Shown piece by piece: positions 9,242 through 17,589 of a DNA stretch of 64,000 nt. Source of the DNA: Desulfosarcina ovata subsp. ovata (lineage in GTDB: Bacteria; Desulfobacterota; Desulfobacteria; Desulfobacterales; Desulfosarcinaceae). The stretch is taken from contig NZ_AP021879.1 in assembly GCF_009689005.1 (NCBI RefSeq), positions 7,193,501 through 7,257,500 of the forward strand, written 5' to 3'. Both the position numbers and the translations under genes were made by a program. The stretch's first letter is position 1. The number at the start of each line of letters is the position of its first letter. The notes under the pieces are model-generated. The model made no database searches, was not told where the DNA came from, and saw only the letters and a list, made by a program, of their open reading frames with translations.

Positions 9242-9841
9242 ATGGCATTGCCAGCAGAAGTAAAAAAAGGACTCTACATCAACAGGCTGTTATCATTATT
9301 ATCAACACCCGGAAGTAGGGCCCAACAGAGTTCACACAGTCAGTTTACAGGCAATAAAGTATATCGATATACAGCATGGTATAATTGTACTTATGTGGCC
9401 GCAGGAGGAGGGGCAAGAACCCCATGCTATCGATTGTCGAAAAACAATCCCCGTAACTTCCTGTATGTCGGAAATATTCAAGGCGGGGTAGCTGTCGGTA
9501 TTGTGCCTAAAAGGACAAGTCCATTTTATGTATACAGCGATAATTATGGTGGGTGTGAATGGCAAATCCTTGCCCGCAAAGATGGAACCGCGGCTGCATT
9601 TCTGCATGTATATAAAGGCGCCGAAGGCCTTGCAAATTATACATTAGGCGGCAATTGGGAGCTAAGAGGCAAGGTCGAATCTTCTCCGGTGGCAAAAATA
9701 GTCGGCCAAACAAAAAACATAATTTCGTTTGCATATGTGGCCTCTGGATGGACATTCGCAGAATGCTGTATGCTGGCGACGGATAAGCAAGATGGAACAG
9801 TTGATTCGATTTACGAATACAAGGCTATAAAGATTAGTTGA
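9242..9841 (+). CDS. Protein of unknown function (199 aa)
   Basis: Starts at the ATG at 9242 after GAAAGGAAGCTT, a good ribosome binding site. The product has no signal peptide. It is rich in Gly, Tyr and Trp with alternating hydrophobic strands (such as NFLYVGNIQGG and YVYSDNYGGCEWQI), suggesting a beta-rich fold. I do not recognise the family. It sits alone between the AT-rich orphan gene and a group II intron fragment, so it probably belongs to the same acquired island. Confidence 0.55.
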   Translation: MALPAEVKKGLYINRLLSLLSTPGSRAQQSSHSQFTGNKVYRYTAWYNCTYVAAGGGARTPCYRLSKNNPRNFLYVGNIQGGVAVGIVPKRTSPFYVYSDNYGGCEWQILARKDGTAAAFLHVYKGAEGLANYTLGGNWELRGKVESSPVAKIVGQTKNIISFAYVASGWTFAECCMLATDKQDGTVDSIYEYKAIKIS

Positions 9842-9893
9842 CAATCAAGACTGGAAGGCCTGAGCAGGGTAGCATCTTACTATTAACTGGTAA

Positions 9894-9914
9894 ACCCCCA
9901 GCTTTACCGGGGGA
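9894..9914 (+). terminator. GC-rich hairpin after the 199-aa gene
   Basis: CCCCCAGCTTTACCGGGGG forms a compact hairpin with no T run after it. It lies immediately 5' of the candidate group II intron end; some bacterial group II introns insert just after such hairpins. Confidence 0.35.
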
Positions 9915-9916
9915 CT

Positions 9917-10090
9917 GTGCGTCTGTGAAGAGGCCATAACAGCACGGTGAAAGTCCATGTCGGAGCAGGGCCAAGACCCCGTAACTGATGAAAACTGCGT
10001 CGCCGTGAGGCGGGTTGGAGAGCAACCGGAAGTGAACCAGCGGTCCGTGCCTAGCATGGGAGCGAAGGGGAACTCGCTGGCGCTTTATAG
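9917..10090 (+). mobile_element. Candidate 5' fragment of a group II intron
   Basis: The block begins with GTGCG, the group II intron 5' consensus. It continues with several short GC-rich hairpins and motifs that resemble domain I of bacterial introns, such as ACGGTGAAAGTCC and GGTTGGAGAGCAACCGG. No reverse transcriptase frame and no domain V or VI follow before ordinary sequence resumes at about 10090, so this would be a 5' relic. The call rests on motif resemblance only. Confidence 0.42.
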
Positions 10091-10149
10091 AAACCGCATA
10101 ACCGGATTCCAATTCAAATGCGGTCACCCTGCCAATTTTCTTGCATGTC

Positions 10150-10179
10150 TTGACAGTCGCCGAGAAAGCAGACTAAAAT
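10150..10179 (+). promoter_or_regulatory. Sigma-70-type promoter candidate
   Basis: TTGACA at 10150 and TAAAAT at 10174 are separated by 18 bases. The only rightward gene downstream is the small HEAT-type gene at 10437, which would leave a leader of about 250 bases. Confidence 0.4.
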
Positions 10180-10436
10180 AATGTTTCATTTCATTGTGCT
10201 TTTGTGCGGATTCGTAAAAGCCGTCTGTTTCCAAAGTGGTTTCACTGATTGCTCCTCTCTTACGCCTGCGGATTACTGAACGACAAACATCATTATTTCA
10301 GGATGGTTTGTCATGCAGAAACGAATCGTTATGAAACTGTGCCTACCCGGCTCCCGGCGGAGCAGGTCGCCCTCCGGGAGTATATCCAAAACTTGATTCA
10401 ACTGCGATGCAGACAGACGCCAAAAGGAGGTGGGTG

Positions 10437-10625
10437 ATGAAATTTTCGGATTTTTTTGTGCCGAGATGGCAAAATTCCAATCCGGAGGTCCGTAAAGCAG
10501 CCGTGGCACGGCTGAAGGATATCAGACTGCTGGGACAGATTGCCGAAAAAGATACCGATCCCGGTGTCAGCCAGGCGGCCCTGAACCAGTTGGAAACGCT
10601 TCAGGTGAAAGAGACCGTCTCATGA
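10437..10625 (+). CDS. Small HEAT-repeat-like protein (62 aa)
   Basis: The ATG at 10437 is chosen because AAAGGAGG lies just before it; a longer frame opens upstream but has no such site. The 62-residue product contains helical repeat text (NPEVRKAAVARLKDIRLL, then DPGVSQAALNQLETL) that resembles two HEAT-like helical hairpins. Such small proteins usually mediate protein contacts. It stands alone, convergent with the alpha/beta hydrolase gene. Confidence 0.6.
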   Translation: MKFSDFFVPRWQNSNPEVRKAAVARLKDIRLLGQIAEKDTDPGVSQAALNQLETLQVKETVS

Positions 10626-10702
10626 CGGAATGGCAGTTTCAAAGCAATCAGGTCCGGCGGGTGACCCGGCCTTCCGGGCCTGAACCACGCCAACACATCC
10701 TC

Positions 10703-11509
10703 TCACCGGTTTGTAATTCTGTCCGCTAACGCACCGACCGCTTCCAGGTATCGATCCATTCCGCGTAAGAAAATATCGTTGTGGTTGGCCTTGTGAATTT
10801 TCAGCAGGGTCTTGTCCGCTGCGCCACTGGCATTGAACAGAGCCAGGCCGTCGGCAAAAGGGATGATATGGTCGAGCTCGGCGTGGATGATCAGGGTGGG
10901 GCCGGTAAACGCACGGATTTTTTCCAGGTTGGAAAAGCCTGACGATTCATCAAAACCAATGCGCTGCGGATCGATTCCCAAAAGCCGCAGCAGTGGTCCG
11001 GCCCAGGCGAAGCCGCTTTCGACAATCAGACCGTCGATCCGCTCGTCGCCGGTGGCGGCCAGTTCAAGAGCCGATGCACTGCCCAGTGATCGTCCCATAA
11101 CGATCAGTGGGCCGTTCACTCCATTGTCTTTCAGCCAGTTACAGACGTAATCAAACACCGGCCGGCAATCGGCCATCATGGCAGATACCGTCGGGTGGCC
11201 ATCGGAACAGCCGTAGCCCCGGTAATCCACGGCGATGAAATGGATGCCCAGGCGGTTGAACATCGGCGCAATGTCATCGTAATCGGAAACGATCTCGCCG
11301 TTGCCGTGAAAAAAGAGAATCACGGGGCCGCTGTTGCCGGCCATGTAAAAACGCGCGCCGATGCCGATTTCGGCCGCTACCGGAATCCGCACTTCATGAA
11401 AGCGCTGTCCCCCATCGACCGGACCGGCCACCTTGCGGGGATGGAAGAGAGAAGCAAGGACCTCGGGCCGGTCCAGGGCACGGTAGTCGGCAGTGGGCGT
11501 AGGCGACAT
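10703..11509 (-). CDS. Alpha/beta hydrolase
   Basis: A 268-residue alpha/beta-hydrolase-fold protein. The start at 11509 follows TTAAGGAGAAACGC, a clear ribosome binding site; an upstream in-frame start at 11596 lacks one. Visible features are the oxyanion block FFHGNGE, the nucleophile elbow GRSLGSASA, an acid residue in HAELDHIIPF and a late His in ANHND. There is no signal peptide, so it is cytoplasmic; the domain type is that of BAAT/acyl-CoA thioesterase or bem46-like hydrolases, and the substrate is unknown. It diverges from the metallophosphoesterase gene. Confidence 0.8.
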   Translation of the reverse strand: MSPTPTADYRALDRPEVLASLFHPRKVAGPVDGGQRFHEVRIPVAAEIGIGARFYMAGNSGPVILFFHGNGEIVSDYDDIAPMFNRLGIHFIAVDYRGYGCSDGHPTVSAMMADCRPVFDYVCNWLKDNGVNGPLIVMGRSLGSASALELAATGDERIDGLIVESGFAWAGPLLRLLGIDPQRIGFDESSGFSNLEKIRAFTGPTLIIHAELDHIIPFADGLALFNASGAADKTLLKIHKANHNDIFLRGMDRYLEAVGALADRITNR

Positions 11510-11619
11510 GCGTTTCTCCTTAATTAACGAGTGGAAGGCAATGTCCCTATTATCTGCAGGCCGGTCCGATTCCGTCAAGGGCCGTTTACAAGGCAATCTG
11601 AAAAAGGTAAAGAGTCCCC

Positions 11620-12237
11620 ATGAAGATACTCTCGGTTTCGGACATCGTGGTTGCGGAGCTGTCTGGCCGGTTTGATGTGGGGCCGTTTAAGGATGTCGAT
11701 TTGGTGTTGGGCTGCGGCGACCTGCCACCTGAGTATCTGGCGGCCATCCGTCAGCGTCTGGATGTTCCGCTCTATTACGTCAGGGGCAATCACGACATCC
11801 GTTATCAAAACGCACCGCCCACCGGTTGTCGGAACCTTCACCAGCGTCGGATCGACTTCAAAGGGGTACGCATCATGGGGTTGGAGGGATCGCGCTGGTA
11901 CAACGGGGGCCCGGTGCAGTACCGGGAGTTTCAGATGCGACAGATGATCTGGCGGATGCTGCCGGGACTGTGGTTTGGCGGCGGGGTGGATATTGTGGCT
12001 ACTCATGCTCCCCCCAGACACATCAATGATGCGGAAGACCGATGTCACCGCGGTTTCAAGAGCTTTCTGAAATTGATTTCCCGGTTCAAACCACGCTATT
12101 TCATTCATGGTCACATTCATTCCCATTTTGCCGCAACGGAGCAGCGACGGACCCGGGTGGGCAACACCCAGGTGATCAACACCTTTGGCTATCACCTTCT
12201 GGAGCTGACCCATGCGCAACCTGACGGATCTGATTAA
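11620..12237 (+). CDS. Calcineurin-like metallophosphoesterase
   Basis: A 205-residue protein with most of the calcineurin-type motif set: GCGDL near residue 33, GNHD near 57, THAPP, and GHIHSHF near 166. The first motif, normally Asp-x-His, reads SDIVVAEL, so its metal-binding His is absent. The substrate is unknown. The last 26 bases overlap the start of the ParB-like gene, so the two are probably co-translated. Confidence 0.8.
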   Translation: MKILSVSDIVVAELSGRFDVGPFKDVDLVLGCGDLPPEYLAAIRQRLDVPLYYVRGNHDIRYQNAPPTGCRNLHQRRIDFKGVRIMGLEGSRWYNGGPVQYREFQMRQMIWRMLPGLWFGGGVDIVATHAPPRHINDAEDRCHRGFKSFLKLISRFKPRYFIHGHIHSHFAATEQRRTRVGNTQVINTFGYHLLELTHAQPDGSD

Positions 12238-13288
12238 GAACTGGCTTCACGGCAGCCGCGATAGCGAAGCCAAGTGTTTTCGTGAAAACCAGGAGTGCGA
12301 AGGCGCCTTTGACCACATTGACCGGGGCATTTGCCGCGTGCCCATGGACAAGATCGTGGGCAGCGTCGGGCGGTACCACGACTTTGACAGCCAGTTCAAA
12401 CTGAAAGAACACATGCCCGCCGACCGGCTGGTCAGCATCAAGCGGGCCATGCAACAGGGCCGCGCCCTTCCACCGGTCAAGTTGTATCAGATCAAGGATG
12501 AGTATTACGTTCTGGATGGTAATCATCGTATCGCCGCGGCCAAATCTTTCGGGCATTCCGATATCCGTGCCAAAATTGTCGAGTTCATCCCATCCAGCAA
12601 CACCCTGGAGAACATCGTTTACCGTGAACGGCGCCAGTTTATGGATCAGACCGGGCTGGGGCATGCCATCGAACTTACCGAAGTTGGACAGTTCCCCCAT
12701 CTGATGGCGCAGGTCAAAAAGCATAAGCAGTTCATGGAGACGGCTGAAAAACCGGGAATTACATTGGACGATGCGGCCGAAGACTGGTACCGGAGCATCT
12801 ATTGCCCGTTGACCGAAATCATCCGCAAGGGGCGCCTGTTGTCTTTCTTCGAGGGACGGACCCTGGATGATCTGTATGCCTATATCTCTTATCACCAGTG
12901 GGAGAAGGGGCGGAACAGAAAATATGGTATCGGAATTGACACGCTGATTCCCAGGAGTATGGAGGCATTCAGGGAAAAAATGGCCAAAATGAAAAAAGAA
13001 GAATACCCGGAGATGCTGCGGGGCATCACCGCGTTTATCATGATTGCTGCCGAGGCCAAACGCGAGTCCAGAATCGTCGACCGGCTTTTTGCATTGCCCG
13101 AAGTCCGGGAAGTTCACTCGGTGCATGGAAGCATCGATATTCTGGTGAAGATTGAGTTGACCCGGGATTTGCTTACGTCCGATGCAGAGGTGATTGGCCA
13201 GTTTGTGCAGGAAAAAATCCGCCAGGTTCCCGGTGTCCAATCCACCCAGACCCTGATCCCTGGGCAATCCAGAATCAAGACTGCCTAA
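12212..13288 (+). CDS. ParB-like nuclease-domain protein fused to an AsnC/Lrp ligand-binding domain
   Basis: A 358-residue protein with an unusual architecture. Residues of about 45-130 form a ParB/Srx-like domain with the signature DGNHRIAAAKSFG. The middle is helical. The last 80 residues (from about PEVREVHSVHGSIDILVKI) look like the AsnC/Lrp C-terminal RAM domain that binds amino acids and oligomerises. No helix-turn-helix is obvious, so it is not a normal Lrp regulator. It overlaps the upstream phosphoesterase by 26 bases. Its stop codon TAA coincides with the outer end of a palindromic repeat (13286-13450). Confidence 0.75.
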   Translation: MRNLTDLIKNWLHGSRDSEAKCFRENQECEGAFDHIDRGICRVPMDKIVGSVGRYHDFDSQFKLKEHMPADRLVSIKRAMQQGRALPPVKLYQIKDEYYVLDGNHRIAAAKSFGHSDIRAKIVEFIPSSNTLENIVYRERRQFMDQTGLGHAIELTEVGQFPHLMAQVKKHKQFMETAEKPGITLDDAAEDWYRSIYCPLTEIIRKGRLLSFFEGRTLDDLYAYISYHQWEKGRNRKYGIGIDTLIPRSMEAFREKMAKMKKEEYPEMLRGITAFIMIAAEAKRESRIVDRLFALPEVREVHSVHGSIDILVKIELTRDLLTSDAEVIGQFVQEKIRQVPGVQSTQTLIPGQSRIKTA

Positions 13289-13450
13289 GGATCGGGAATT
13301 TTATTAATTGAACAAAATTGCTTGTTCTTGCGCCCGTCTTCCGCGTTGCATCAACGGCCACATACTCCCGGTATGCAACCCTTGATGCGCCTTGAAGACG
13401 AACACAAGCCCGGCGCAATTACGTCCAATTCATTTCATCCCCGATCCTAA
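13286..13450 (+). repeat. 165-bp palindromic repeat, full copy (copy 2)
   Basis: The left end TAAGGATCGGG (13286) and right end CCCGATCCTAA (13450) are inverted repeats, and the two arms can be aligned along nearly the whole length with mismatches, including CGTCTTC on the left and GAAGACG on the right of the loop at about 13364-13374. The right arm is 85/87 identical to 4881-4967. It has no coding capacity, which makes it MITE-like. Its left end supplies the stop codon of the ParB-like gene. Confidence 0.8.
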
Positions 13451-13504
13451 ACGGTCGCCATAGAATTCGTTTTCTCCGTAGGACGTCCGTTTTTTTATTT
13501 TGTA

Positions 13505-13533
13505 TTGACAGTGTTTGCAGGGTGTTATATTAA
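13505..13533 (+). promoter_or_regulatory. Sigma-70-type promoter of the usp gene
   Basis: TTGACA at 13505 and TATTAA at 13528 are spaced by 17 bases, an almost ideal promoter about 70 bases before the universal stress protein start. Confidence 0.7.
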
Positions 13534-13603
13534 TAAACCTTCGAACTCGTGATCGGTGAGCCACCGGCCGTAACGCGACATTAACAAAGGTAGAGGCGAG
13601 ACA

Positions 13604-14161
13604 ATGTTCAAAGGCATCAACACCATCCTGTTTACCACGAATTTGACCCGAAACTGTGTTCCTGCATTTGATGTGGCCGTTATTCTGGCGCTGAAGTTTC
13701 AGGCCAAGATCATACTGCTGCATGTGATGGAGAAGGTTCCTGACTATGTCGAAGGCCGGTTGGAGGGGCTCCTCGGTGAGGGACACTACAAAGAGATGGT
13801 AAGCTCTTACGAAAATGAGGTTCGCGAGAAACTGATCGGTAAACGATCAACCAGCAAATTGATCCAGAAAGCGCTGGAGCGGTTTTGCCTGGAAGCTGGG
13901 ATTGACGACGAAGCCTGTGGCTACCAGGCCCGTGAAGTGGTCATTGATGATGGTGATGTCGCTGAAAGCGTTATTAAAAATGCGAAGGCGCATGACTGCG
14001 ACCTGGTTGTCATGGGGGGACACGAAGCCGCTTTCCTGAAAAAATCAGTCGGCAACAAAATAAAAACGGTTCTGGGGAAATCGAAGATACCGGTTCTCGT
14101 AGTCCCGGCCGATCCCAAAGAGATTGCCGACTTGCCGGAAGTTATCGGCTGGAAAAGCTGA
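13604..14161 (+). CDS. Universal stress protein (UspA family)
   Basis: A 185-residue UspA-family protein. It starts with the typical strand MFKGINTILFTTNLTRNC and ends with the conserved nucleotide-binding stretch VVMGGHEAAFLKKSVG followed by PVLVVP. An insertion of about 40 residues in the middle makes it slightly longer than the common 140-150 residues. It is cytoplasmic and the family binds ATP or responds to stress and growth arrest. It is a single gene behind its own strong promoter, convergent with the Crp-type regulator. Confidence 0.85.
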   Translation: MFKGINTILFTTNLTRNCVPAFDVAVILALKFQAKIILLHVMEKVPDYVEGRLEGLLGEGHYKEMVSSYENEVREKLIGKRSTSKLIQKALERFCLEAGIDDEACGYQAREVVIDDGDVAESVIKNAKAHDCDLVVMGGHEAAFLKKSVGNKIKTVLGKSKIPVLVVPADPKEIADLPEVIGWKS

Positions 14162-14285
14162 TCCGGCCCGGAGCGATATCCTGTCCGGCCGAAATCGGTA
14201 AACTGCCATTGATGGCGGGCGGGGTATTCGAGTTTTACGGTCCGTCCGCTGCATTATCCCCTTGCTGAAATCAAAACAGCCGGTT

Positions 14286-14981
14286 TCAGATCCATAACTC
14301 CTCAGATTCGGGGTCGATCAGAGCCTCGGGCTTGATAATATGGATCTGGCCCCGGCTTTTTTCGATGATGCCCTTCTGGCGCAGATCGCTCAACACGCGC
14401 AGGGCCGACTCGGTGGTCGTGCTTGCCAGATCGGCAATTTCCACTGCAGTGAAGTTCAAAAGGGGACCAAATTTTTCAGACAGGCGGTGCAGTACCCGTT
14501 TGAGCCGTTGAACCACCTTTTTTTCCTGCATGTCGAGGATCCGGCTGTTCGAACTGTCCAATGCCTGACCCAGGATATCGATAATGTTGACGATCAATTG
14601 CGGATAGGCAAAGGCAAAGCGAATAAAATCCTTGCGCTCAATGGACACCACTGTCGACGCCGCCGCCGCTTCGGCAACGTTTGCCCGCGCTTCCCCGGTA
14701 AACGGACCGACCAGATTGATCGGCTCTCCCGGTCCTGCCAGCAGGTAGGTCAATCGCTTGCCAAGGGGCGAGTATCTGGAGACCCGAATCATTCCTTCCT
14801 CCACCAGCACAAAACTTTCGCACGGTTCTTCTGCCTGGGAAAGGACATCGTTTTTTTCGTATCGCTTTATAACCGCCGATCCGGCAAGTTCCTCCTGCGC
14901 CTTCAGGGGAATTCCTTTCATTACGTCGGACCGGCCGAACAGGGTGATGATTCTGTCAATGTCTGCATGGGGTTTTGTCAT
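14286..14981 (-). CDS. Crp/Fnr-family transcriptional regulator
   Basis: A 231-residue protein with an N-terminal cyclic-nucleotide-binding-type barrel (FVLVEEGMIRVSRYSPLGKR) and a C-terminal winged helix-turn-helix (FTAVEIADLASTTTESALRVLSDLRQ is the recognition part). It lacks the N-terminal cysteine cluster of oxygen-sensing Fnr. It lies downstream of the molybdenum hydroxylase operon but is separated from it by a terminator, so it is transcribed on its own. The target genes are unknown; the adjacent hydroxylase operon is one possibility. Confidence 0.82.
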   Translation of the reverse strand: MTKPHADIDRIITLFGRSDVMKGIPLKAQEELAGSAVIKRYEKNDVLSQAEEPCESFVLVEEGMIRVSRYSPLGKRLTYLLAGPGEPINLVGPFTGEARANVAEAAAASTVVSIERKDFIRFAFAYPQLIVNIIDILGQALDSSNSRILDMQEKKVVQRLKRVLHRLSEKFGPLLNFTAVEIADLASTTTESALRVLSDLRQKGIIEKSRGQIHIIKPEALIDPESEELWI

Positions 14982-15091
14982 AGACTCTGTTTAGCGCATC
15001 TGACGCATTTGTGGAATGCTTTTGTTGACGATCCGCTCATTTCAGAGTGGGACTGCCCCAACATGCACTGTTTTGTTCAGCCGTCTGAAAT

Positions 15092-15130
15092 AAAAAAAGG
15101 GGCCGCCACAACGGGTCAGCCCCTTTTTTT
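15092..15130 (-). terminator. Terminator of the molybdenum hydroxylase operon
   Basis: AAAAAAAGGGGC and GCCCCTTTTTTT flank a short loop, so the hairpin can work in both directions. It lies 33 bases after the stop of the large hydroxylase subunit. Confidence 0.8.
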
Positions 15131-15162
15131 ACGTTTGGTTATGCGGCGTTGTTGCCCGCTGG

Positions 15163-17511
15163 TTATTTTTTATGCGCCTGCAAGGCCTCATAGATGCGTT
15201 GGGGGGTCAGGGGCGTCTCAAAAATTCGAACCCCGGTGGCGTTATAAATGGCGTTGAGCACGGCCGGAATGGTGGGCATGATGGCACCTTCACCCACCTC
15301 CTTGGCCCCAAAGGGACCGTTGGGCTCGTTGCTTTCCACCACGATGGCATCCACCGGCGGCATGTCCAGGGCCGTGACCATTTTGTACTCGGCGAAATCG
15401 CTGTTGATCACATTGCCCTTGTCATCGAATTTAACCTCTTCGTGCATGGCCTCACCGATGCCCATGGAGATGGATCCCTGCATCTGGCCTTCCACGGAGG
15501 TACGGTTGATTGCCTTGCCGCAGTCGTGGGCGTCGACGATTTTGGTAATGGTCACCTGGCCGGTTTCCAGATCTACGTCAACCTCGGCCACCTGGGCGCT
15601 GCAGCCGTAAGCTGGCGATGTGCCCACAGCCGCCCCTTTGTAGGTTCCCCCCAGGAAATGGGGTTTGTATTTCCCGGTCCCCACGATGGTGCCTTTTTTC
15701 AGGTAGGCGATGCGGGAGGCTTCCTTGAAGGTGAGATATTCGGTGTCCGGGTTATCCGTCCAGCCGCGGTGCTCTTTGATGTAGCGTGTGCGCAGCCCCA
15801 TGAAATCCACCTCACGGTCGAATACGATCCGGCCTTCGACAATGTCGATGGATTCAACCGGCACGTCCAGTTCGTCGGACAGCACTTCAAGAACCTGGCG
15901 CCTGACATCTTCGGCCGCATCCTTGGTGGCATGACCGGTCATCAGAGTCTGGCGGCTGGAGTAGGCCCCCAGGTCGACCCCCATGTCCGTATCGCCGGAG
16001 GCAAGCCGGATGTATTCCAGGGGAACGCCCAGGGCCTCGGCCGCGATCATGGCAAAGGCCGTGTCCGAGCCCTGGCCGATTTCCGCCGAAGCGGTATAGA
16101 CCAGCACGGTTCCACCATCTTCGGTCAGCTTGATCATTACCGTGCCGTGGTAGGTATCGGAGCGATAGATGGGAAACCCGGCACCGGAGACGAAGAACCC
16201 GCAGGCCAGGCCGATGCCCTTGCCCGGCGGCAATTTGCCTTTCTTGGTCTTCCAGTCGGACCCTTCCGTAACCGCACCCAGGCACTCGGCCATGCCAAGG
16301 CTGCTCATGTTGAGGTCATTGCAGGTGATATCGCCGGTTTCCATCATGTTTTTCAGGCGCAGTGCCAGGGGGTCGATACCCAGCTCCTCGGCGATCATAT
16401 CCAACTGCTGCTCAAAGGCGGCCCGGGCGATGACGGCTCCATGGCCGCGTTGGGCGCCGCAGGCCGGCTTGTTGGTGTAGATGCGGTAGCCGTCGTATTT
16501 CATGTTTGGCAGCTTGTAGGGGCCGGCCAGCAGAGACCCGGCGTAGTAGACCGTGGCCGGTCCGAAGCTGGCATATGCGCCGCCGTCCAGGTGGCATTCG
16601 TGTTCCAGGGCCATCAATGTGCCGTCTTTTTTGACGCCGATGGTCAGTTTGTGGGTGAAGGCGTGGCGGCCGCGGTTGAACAGGAAAACCTGCTCCCGGG
16701 AGTAGTTCATCTTCACCGGTCGACCGGTTTTGAGCGCCATGAGACTGCAGGCGAGTTCCATGGGATTGGTGCCGGCCTTGGGACCGAATCCGGCGCCCAC
16801 GTAAGGCTTGAGTACCCGGACCTTGCCCACCTCCAGCCCCAGTACCATGGCCACCGTGCGCTGGACATAGTGGGGCGACTGGGTCGAACTGGTCAGGGTC
16901 AGGTTGCCTGACAGATCGACTTCGGCGATGCATCCCTGGGGTTCGATAAAGCCGCCGTCCTGGCGTTTGTTTTTCACCGTCGTGGTCTTGATCAGGTCGC
17001 ACTGCTTGAAGGCCGCGGCCACATCACCGAATTCCTGGTGGACTTCACCGGTGATGTTACGGGGATATTTCTCATGCAGCTGGGGGGCGCCCTCGGCCAT
17101 GGCATCCTCGATGGTCAACACCACCGGCAGCGGTTCGTACTCCACCTTGATCAGTTCGACGGCCTTCTCGGCGGTTTCGCGGTCAATGGCCGCCACGGCG
17201 GCAATCTCGTCACCCACATAGCGGACCTTGTCATGGCAGAACACGGTTTCGTCATAGCGTGCCGGACTGACGCCGTATCTGACCAGCCCGGCCTCCTTAG
17301 CGGTCACCACGCATTTGACGCCGGGCAGCTTCTCCGCTGCCGATGTGTCGATGCTGACAATCTTTGCGTGGGCGATGGGACTCTGAAGCAGGGCCCCGTG
17401 TAACATGCCGGTCTTGCTAATATCATCAACGAACACCGCCCGGCCGCTTGCCTTGGCCGGTGTATCGATTCTCCTGGCCCGGCTGTTGATCACTTTATGG
17501 TCGCTCATCAT
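15163..17511 (-). CDS. Molybdenum hydroxylase large subunit (xanthine dehydrogenase / hydroxybenzoyl-CoA reductase family)
   Basis: A 782-residue molybdopterin-binding subunit. It has the N-terminal XDH a/b hammerhead and the long Moco-binding region with the GAGFGPKAG and AEIGQGSDTAF motifs. The C-terminal GAKEVGEG includes the probable catalytic Glu741. Size and organisation fit 4-hydroxybenzoyl-CoA reductase alpha subunits and other aromatic hydroxylases. Start: ATG at 17511 after GGAGGAAATA. It is the last gene of a four-gene leftward operon (molybdopterin-binding protein, FAD subunit, 2Fe-2S subunit, this). The substrate is likely aromatic or N-heterocyclic; that part is inference from the neighbourhood. 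Confidence 0.82.
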   Translation of the reverse strand: MMSDHKVINSRARRIDTPAKASGRAVFVDDISKTGMLHGALLQSPIAHAKIVSIDTSAAEKLPGVKCVVTAKEAGLVRYGVSPARYDETVFCHDKVRYVGDEIAAVAAIDRETAEKAVELIKVEYEPLPVVLTIEDAMAEGAPQLHEKYPRNITGEVHQEFGDVAAAFKQCDLIKTTTVKNKRQDGGFIEPQGCIAEVDLSGNLTLTSSTQSPHYVQRTVAMVLGLEVGKVRVLKPYVGAGFGPKAGTNPMELACSLMALKTGRPVKMNYSREQVFLFNRGRHAFTHKLTIGVKKDGTLMALEHECHLDGGAYASFGPATVYYAGSLLAGPYKLPNMKYDGYRIYTNKPACGAQRGHGAVIARAAFEQQLDMIAEELGIDPLALRLKNMMETGDITCNDLNMSSLGMAECLGAVTEGSDWKTKKGKLPPGKGIGLACGFFVSGAGFPIYRSDTYHGTVMIKLTEDGGTVLVYTASAEIGQGSDTAFAMIAAEALGVPLEYIRLASGDTDMGVDLGAYSSRQTLMTGHATKDAAEDVRRQVLEVLSDELDVPVESIDIVEGRIVFDREVDFMGLRTRYIKEHRGWTDNPDTEYLTFKEASRIAYLKKGTIVGTGKYKPHFLGGTYKGAAVGTSPAYGCSAQVAEVDVDLETGQVTITKIVDAHDCGKAINRTSVEGQMQGSISMGIGEAMHEEVKFDDKGNVINSDFAEYKMVTALDMPPVDAIVVESNEPNGPFGAKEVGEGAIMPTIPAVLNAIYNATGVRIFETPLTPQRIYEALQAHKK

Positions 17512-17589
17512 TATTTCCTCCCGTTTTTATGCGCCACAATCGTTGTTATGGGCAGGCTAAAGGGGTTTCAAAAGGGCGCAGTCATGGTG

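Noticed and set aside
15172-16911. Long plus-strand open frame opposite the hydroxylase large subunit
   Set aside because: It is the antisense shadow of a well-identified gene, produced by GC-rich third codon positions; the same holds opposite the 820-residue gene and the bam genes.
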